This document shows positions 7,758 through 11,082 of a DNA stretch of 11,082 nt, in pieces. Each line of letters opens with the position of its first letter. Within the stretch, counting starts at the first letter, position 1. Origin of the DNA: Syntrophomonadaceae bacterium. Lineage in GTDB: Bacteria > Bacillota > Syntrophomonadia > Syntrophomonadales > Syntrophomonadaceae. The position numbers and the translations under genes are program-made. Location: contig DUSB01000035.1 of NCBI GenBank assembly GCA_012840625.1, positions 1 through 11,082 on the forward strand, read 5' to 3'. The notes below the pieces were generated by a model. The model worked only from the letters and a program-made list of their open reading frames with translations. It did not search any database and had not been told where the DNA came from.

Positions 7758-8747
7758 ATGATAGAAAGGCGGCGGTATATTTTGGAATCTATTAGTAAAC
7801 GGTATGTATGGATTTTTTTCATTATTTTACTGGCTATCATGATAGCTGCTTATCTGATGAACATATTTTTAACATCCCCAGCTCCCAAACCAATTGTTTC
7901 CCAAGAAGACATGGACGAATTAAGTGATGGCTATTATACGATACGTGACCAAAATGGTCTTACTATTCTGCAGACAGGTTTAACCGTACGTATAGATGAT
8001 CAGTTTATTGATGAAAACAACATAAACTATGTGATCATAAAAGTAGAAGGAAAAAACGCAGTGGCAGAAAAAGTATCGCAACAGCACAGCCAAACATTAA
8101 ATAATCACCCGCGCCGTTCCTGGGCCGAAATTACGCTCCCATCCTGGTCTTCTATAAGTGCTGCAGCCCGGGGTCGCCGTCATGTAGTGATCTATTCTAC
8201 TCATACAGACGAATCCTATATCCCTACCTCCGGACGTGCGTCCAAACCCGGCAAGGGCGATATCCTGAAGGTAGCCGGTACACTATCCAACACCCTTAGA
8301 GAAAACGGCATCAGTGTTAGCCACAGCCGCGCCCTGCATGATCCCCATGATATAAACGCTTATCATCGTTCCCGACGAACCATTACACAGTTGCTGAAAG
8401 AGCAGCCTGATGCTGCCTTTGATATTCATCGCGACTCCGCTCCCCCCGATCAATATCTCACCGTTGTAAACGGTCTGGATACCGCCCGCGTTATGATCGT
8501 TGTCGGCCGCAGTAACCCTAATATGCAAAGTAATCTGGATTATGCCAAACGGATTAAGGCCGAAGCTGACCGCATACACCCTGGTTTGATGCGGGGTATC
8601 TACCTAGGAAAGGGCAGCTATAATCAGGATCTCTACCCTACAGCGCTGCTCTTTGAAGTGGGAACAGAAAATATCCCCCTCGATCTGGCTGAAACAGCGG
8701 TACGTAATTTAGGCGATGCACTGACCAGCATTTTCAGTAAATCTTAG
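7758..8747 (+). CDS. spoIIP: Stage II sporulation protein P (SpoIIP) family peptidoglycan hydrolase
   Basis: A 329-residue protein with a short basic N-terminus, one membrane helix at about 17-37 and the rest predicted outside the membrane. Residues 58-105 form a small beta-rich segment (YYTIRDQNG to AVAEKV) seen in clostridial SpoIIP proteins. The catalytic domain carries VIYSTHTDESYIP (144-156), FDIHRD (221-226), VVGRSNPN (248-255) and YNQDLYPTALLFEVGTE (288-304). Candidate metal or catalytic residues are H149, E152, H224 and E300. SpoIIP is known to act with SpoIID and SpoIIM as an amidase and endopeptidase that thins septal peptidoglycan during engulfment. Bacillus SpoIIP is longer, about 400 residues. 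The gene stands alone between ahcY and a convergent gene, not beside gpr, so it may be a second copy. The ATG has only a weak GGGG site; a TTG at 7782, behind GAAAGGCGG, is an alternative start. Confidence 0.92.
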   Translation: MIERRRYILESISKRYVWIFFIILLAIMIAAYLMNIFLTSPAPKPIVSQEDMDELSDGYYTIRDQNGLTILQTGLTVRIDDQFIDENNINYVIIKVEGKNAVAEKVSQQHSQTLNNHPRRSWAEITLPSWSSISAAARGRRHVVIYSTHTDESYIPTSGRASKPGKGDILKVAGTLSNTLRENGISVSHSRALHDPHDINAYHRSRRTITQLLKEQPDAAFDIHRDSAPPDQYLTVVNGLDTARVMIVVGRSNPNMQSNLDYAKRIKAEADRIHPGLMRGIYLGKGSYNQDLYPTALLFEVGTENIPLDLAETAVRNLGDALTSIFSKS

Positions 8748-8932
8748 TTATAGAGCTAAACAGGGAACAGAGTACAGAGACCAGCTAACTTCATGCCCCC
8801 ACAAGGAGACGGTTCTCACCTGTCTCATTACCGCTATTATTTAGCATGATCTTGAAAGTTTTTAAAGTAATACGACAGGTGAGAACCGTCCAACCGTCCC
8901 CTTGTGTTGCCTCCCTGCGTTTCAGGTACAGC
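8748..8932. other. Convergent intergenic region
   Basis: These 185 bases separate the 3' ends of spoIIP and the hemolysin III family gene. They hold the long inverted repeat described separately and no coding sequence I can support. No other terminator is visible for either gene, so the hairpin may stop both transcripts. Confidence 0.6.
8800..8906. repeat. Long imperfect inverted repeat resembling a GGGGACGGTT-type REP element or small MITE
   Basis: The left arm (8800-8824) and right arm (8874-8906) share GACGGTTCTCACCTGTC as a perfect 17-bp inverted match. Outside it, CACAAGG pairs with CCTTGTG. The right arm is 8 bases longer because GGACGGTT occurs twice in tandem on the minus strand, leaving an 8-base bulge plus one A/C mismatch. 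After a 2x2 internal loop, ATTAC (8827-8831) pairs with GTAAT (8867-8871), enclosing a 35-base AT-rich loop. From memory, GGGGACGGTT-cored hairpins are dispersed in many Firmicutes and associated with IS200-like REP transposases; this match is not verified. It sits between convergent genes, a usual place for such elements. Confidence 0.75.
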
Positions 8933-9607
8933 TTAGATTTGGGTTAAAACCAGCAACATCAGCAGATAATGACACAGAGTGCCGAATAAAATAAAAATAT
9001 GAAAGACTTCGTGAAAACCGAAACCTGGCCGTTGAATAAGGGAGCGTTTCCGTCCGTAGATTATACCCCCGATCGTATAAAATACACCTCCGCCCACCAA
9101 CCATGCAAAGCCTGCTAAAGGTAAGGTTTTTGTTAGTGGAACAATAGCTATAATAACCAGCCAGCCCATAAAAATATAAATGCTGGTGGTAAGCCAGCGT
9201 GGTGCTTCAAAGTAAAAAAGGGTTAAGAATATGCCTCCCCAAGCTAAAAGCCAGATGGTAATCAGCAAAGCTTTCCCCCATAAACCCGATAGAGCAATCA
9301 TACATATAGGAGTATAGGTTCCGGCTATAAGGACATAGATCATTGCATGATCCAATTTTCGTAACATCAGGTTGCCGGCTTCATTCAATTCCAGCCAATG
9401 GTATAAAGTACTGGCCAAGTATAGCAATATCATGCTTATACCAAATATAGCAAAGGATCCAGCATACCAAGCTCCCCCCGCATGCCATCCTTTAATAATA
9501 AGCAGCACCGTACCAATAACAGCCAGAATGAAACCAACAAAGTGGCTTATTGCTGATGCCGGATCCCGGGGCGGGAACCATCGCTGTTCTTTGGGAACTG
9601 CGTTCAT
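8933..9607 (-). CDS. trhA: Hemolysin III / PAQR family membrane protein
   Basis: A 224-residue integral membrane protein with about seven hydrophobic helices, the usual length for this family. Conserved family features are SH near the first helix (21-22), STLYH (66-70), KLDHAMIYVLIAGTYTP (84-100), and GFGFHEVFHIF (195-205) in the last helix. H70, D86, H199 and H203 correspond to the polar and metal-binding residues of the PAQR/adiponectin-receptor fold. Bacterial members are called hemolysin III, YqfA or TrhA and are linked to membrane-energy or lipid homeostasis rather than proven haemolysis. The ATG at 9607 is preceded five bases upstream by AAGGTGGAG (9613-9621 region), supporting the start. 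It converges on spoIIP and diverges from the MFS gene, so it is probably a single-gene unit. The family is certain; the physiological role is not. Confidence 0.93.
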   Translation of the reverse strand: MNAVPKEQRWFPPRDPASAISHFVGFILAVIGTVLLIIKGWHAGGAWYAGSFAIFGISMILLYLASTLYHWLELNEAGNLMLRKLDHAMIYVLIAGTYTPICMIALSGLWGKALLITIWLLAWGGIFLTLFYFEAPRWLTTSIYIFMGWLVIIAIVPLTKTLPLAGFAWLVGGGVFYTIGGIIYGRKRSLIQRPGFGFHEVFHIFILFGTLCHYLLMLLVLTQI

Positions 9608-9825
9608 AGCATCTCCACCTTCTAATTATCATTTTTGTTTATTGCTAATTTTAGCAGATAATTTGGGGCCAATCATAAAGCAAGAATAATTTTTCTCCAT
9701 CAAATCCTCTCAAACACTGCTGCTTTCTTCCCCATAACTGCAGAAGATAATCCGTCGTCAAAAACCATGTTTCCTTGCGTTATAATAGGGAGTAGATTGC
9801 TCAATAACAAGGAAGGATCTCTTGT
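9608..9825. promoter_or_regulatory. Divergent promoter region between the hemolysin III family gene and the MFS gene
   Basis: A 218-bp gap between divergent genes. It contains the TATAAT described separately for the MFS gene and a short inverted repeat TGCTAA-TT-TTAGCA (9643-9656) just upstream of the hemolysin III family ribosome site, a possible operator. No convincing -35/-10 pair was found for the minus strand, and there is no small gene I can support. Confidence 0.4.
9781..9786 (+). promoter_or_regulatory. Candidate -10 element for the MFS transporter gene
   Basis: TATAAT is a consensus -10 hexamer 39 bases before the MFS start codon. The -35 is weak (GTCAAA at 9757-9762 with an 18-base spacer). 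Confidence 0.45.
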
Positions 9826-11082
9826 ATGATACGACCAGAACATAAATGGCAGGTACTGCTGGTGGTTTGTATAGGTATCTTTATGTCTACCCTGGACGGC
9901 AGTATTTTAAACATCGCCAATCCTACCATTGCTAAATACTTTGATATTCCTATGCATCTAGTACAATGGGTGGTTACCGCTTATATGCTTACCATCACCG
10001 CTACGCTGCTCCTATTTGGTCGCCTGGGGGATCAGATCAGCAATGAAAAGATATATGCCAGCGGCTTTTTGATTTTTGTTATTGGATCTATTCTATGCGG
10101 TATAGCACCTTCCATCACACTGCTGATTATTTTTCGTATCGTTCAAGCCTTTGGTGCCAGCATGCTTATGGCTACCGGCATGGGAATCGTATCCAATACT
10201 TTTCCTGACCATGAACGCGGGCAGGCGCTGGGAATTACCGGAGCAGTAGTTGGTCTGGGTAATATGACCGGACCGGGATTGGGAGGCCTCTTGCTGGCTC
10301 ATTATAACTGGCATATCATTTTTTGGATTAATGTGCCCGTTGGATTGATAGGGATATTTCTAGCCCAGAAGTGCTTTACTTTTACCACATCTTCAGCCCC
10401 GAATGATGGCTATAACATAAAAGGGAACATCCTCTTTGCTCTGTCAGTGATTATGCTCTTATTATCATTAGGACAGCAGAACACCAGCCTCCTGCTACTT
10501 ATAGCAGCGGTGCTGATTTTTATAGTATTTTACTATACCGACCGCCAGGCATCTCCTTCCATGATCGATTACGATCTGTTCCGCTCTAAACCTTTTGTAC
10601 GGGGAAATCTGATGGCGTCTATCGTCTACCTTACTCAGCAATCGGTATTTTTCCTTTTTCCTTTCTTTTTGGAAAAAATGATGCACTATACCCCGGCTAT
10701 GTCAGGAGCTCTTATGACCATTCTTCCTGTAGCGATGGCTTTAACAGCTCCTCTGGCTGGAACCTTATCCGATCGTGTCGGCTCGCGCCGCATCCTGATT
10801 ATCTCGTTTCTATTGCAGGCCAGTGCTTATCTTTTATTCTCACAGCTCGATCTGAACAGCAGCCGGACTTACTGCTGCCTAGCACTTATTCTGCTGGGTA
10901 TAGGCATGGGAATGTTTGGCTCCCCCAATAACAGCACCATTTTTGCCAGCGTCCCTAAAGAAAAAGCCGGATACACCGGTGGATTTATTGCCACTGTTCG
11001 TAATCTATCCTTTGCCCTGGGGGTTACCGGTTCAGTAGGGCTTTTCAGGCTTATATACTCTCATACTACTGCGCACACAAAC
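9826..11082 (+). CDS. MFS drug-efflux transporter, DHA2 (EmrB/QacA) family, 3' end cut off
   Basis: The first 419 residues are visible and the frame is open at the window edge. Family signatures are FMSTLDGSILNIANPTI (19-35) in the first helix with D24, the motif A loop GRLGDQISNEK (65-75), RIVQAFGAS (104-112, motif B), GLGNMTGPGLGGLL (143-156, motif C), and NWHIIFWINVPVGL (161-174), a hallmark of the 14-helix DHA2 group. A second motif-A-like loop, GTLSDRVGSRR, lies at 312-322. Members usually have 470-500 residues, so one or two helices are probably missing beyond the edge. They export drugs or other small amphipathic compounds by proton antiport; the substrate here cannot be predicted. The ATG is supported by GGAAGGA (9811-9817) with an 8-base spacer. 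No regulator gene is visible beside it. Confidence 0.93.
   Translation, partial: MIRPEHKWQVLLVVCIGIFMSTLDGSILNIANPTIAKYFDIPMHLVQWVVTAYMLTITATLLLFGRLGDQISNEKIYASGFLIFVIGSILCGIAPSITLLIIFRIVQAFGASMLMATGMGIVSNTFPDHERGQALGITGAVVGLGNMTGPGLGGLLLAHYNWHIIFWINVPVGLIGIFLAQKCFTFTTSSAPNDGYNIKGNILFALSVIMLLLSLGQQNTSLLLLIAAVLIFIVFYYTDRQASPSMIDYDLFRSKPFVRGNLMASIVYLTQQSVFFLFPFFLEKMMHYTPAMSGALMTILPVAMALTAPLAGTLSDRVGSRRILIISFLLQASAYLLFSQLDLNSSRTYCCLALILLGIGMGMFGSPNNSTIFASVPKEKAGYTGGFIATVRNLSFALGVTGSVGLFRLIYSHTTAHTN

Noticed and set aside
9372..9689. Plus-strand open frame of 105 codons opposite the start of the hemolysin III family gene
   Set aside because: It overlaps the N-terminal half of a well-recognised membrane protein gene on the other strand and has no motif or ribosome site.
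10093..10686. Two minus-strand open frames of 73 and 63 codons
   Set aside because: They are antisense to the DHA2 transporter, whose family motifs are intact across both intervals.

Overview
The window looks like chromosomal DNA of an endospore-forming Clostridia-type Firmicute. The evidence is a spoIIP gene, strong AGGAGG-type ribosome binding sites, GTG as well as ATG starts, low-to-moderate GC, and an alpha-glucan gene set of the GH57/GT4 kind known from thermophiles, archaea and syntrophic Clostridia. A Syntrophomonas-like or related lineage is possible, but this is a guess from gene style only.

Left part (1-6218, all minus strand, read right to left): a four-gene run with short gaps and no visible terminator between genes. 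The order is a GT4 glycogen-synthase-like glycosyltransferase (5034-6218), a GH57 1,4-alpha-glucan branching enzyme with a DUF1957-type C-terminus (3404-4984), a second, divergent GH57 protein of the alpha-amylase/4-alpha-glucanotransferase type with a DUF1926-like C-terminus (900-3395), and a SAM-dependent methyltransferase cut by the left edge (1-849). Together they could build, branch and trim an alpha-1,4/1,6-glucan. The methyltransferase makes the set resemble the mycobacterial methylglucose lipopolysaccharide locus (methyltransferase, GH57, GT4), which is the most interesting reading of the window.

Middle (6219-8932): a 177-bp divergent promoter region, then ahcY (S-adenosylhomocysteine hydrolase, short form without the usual C-terminal Lys/Tyr tail) with a textbook intrinsic terminator, then a SpoIIP-type peptidoglycan hydrolase gene away from its common neighbours. 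After spoIIP lies a 185-bp gap between convergent genes. It holds a long imperfect hairpin whose arms look like the GGGGACGGTT-type REP elements of Firmicutes.

Right part (8933-11082): a minus-strand PAQR/hemolysin III family membrane protein and, divergently, a DHA2-type MFS drug transporter cut by the right edge. I saw no tRNA, rRNA, CRISPR array, transposase or complete insertion sequence. No gap between genes exceeds 300 bases.
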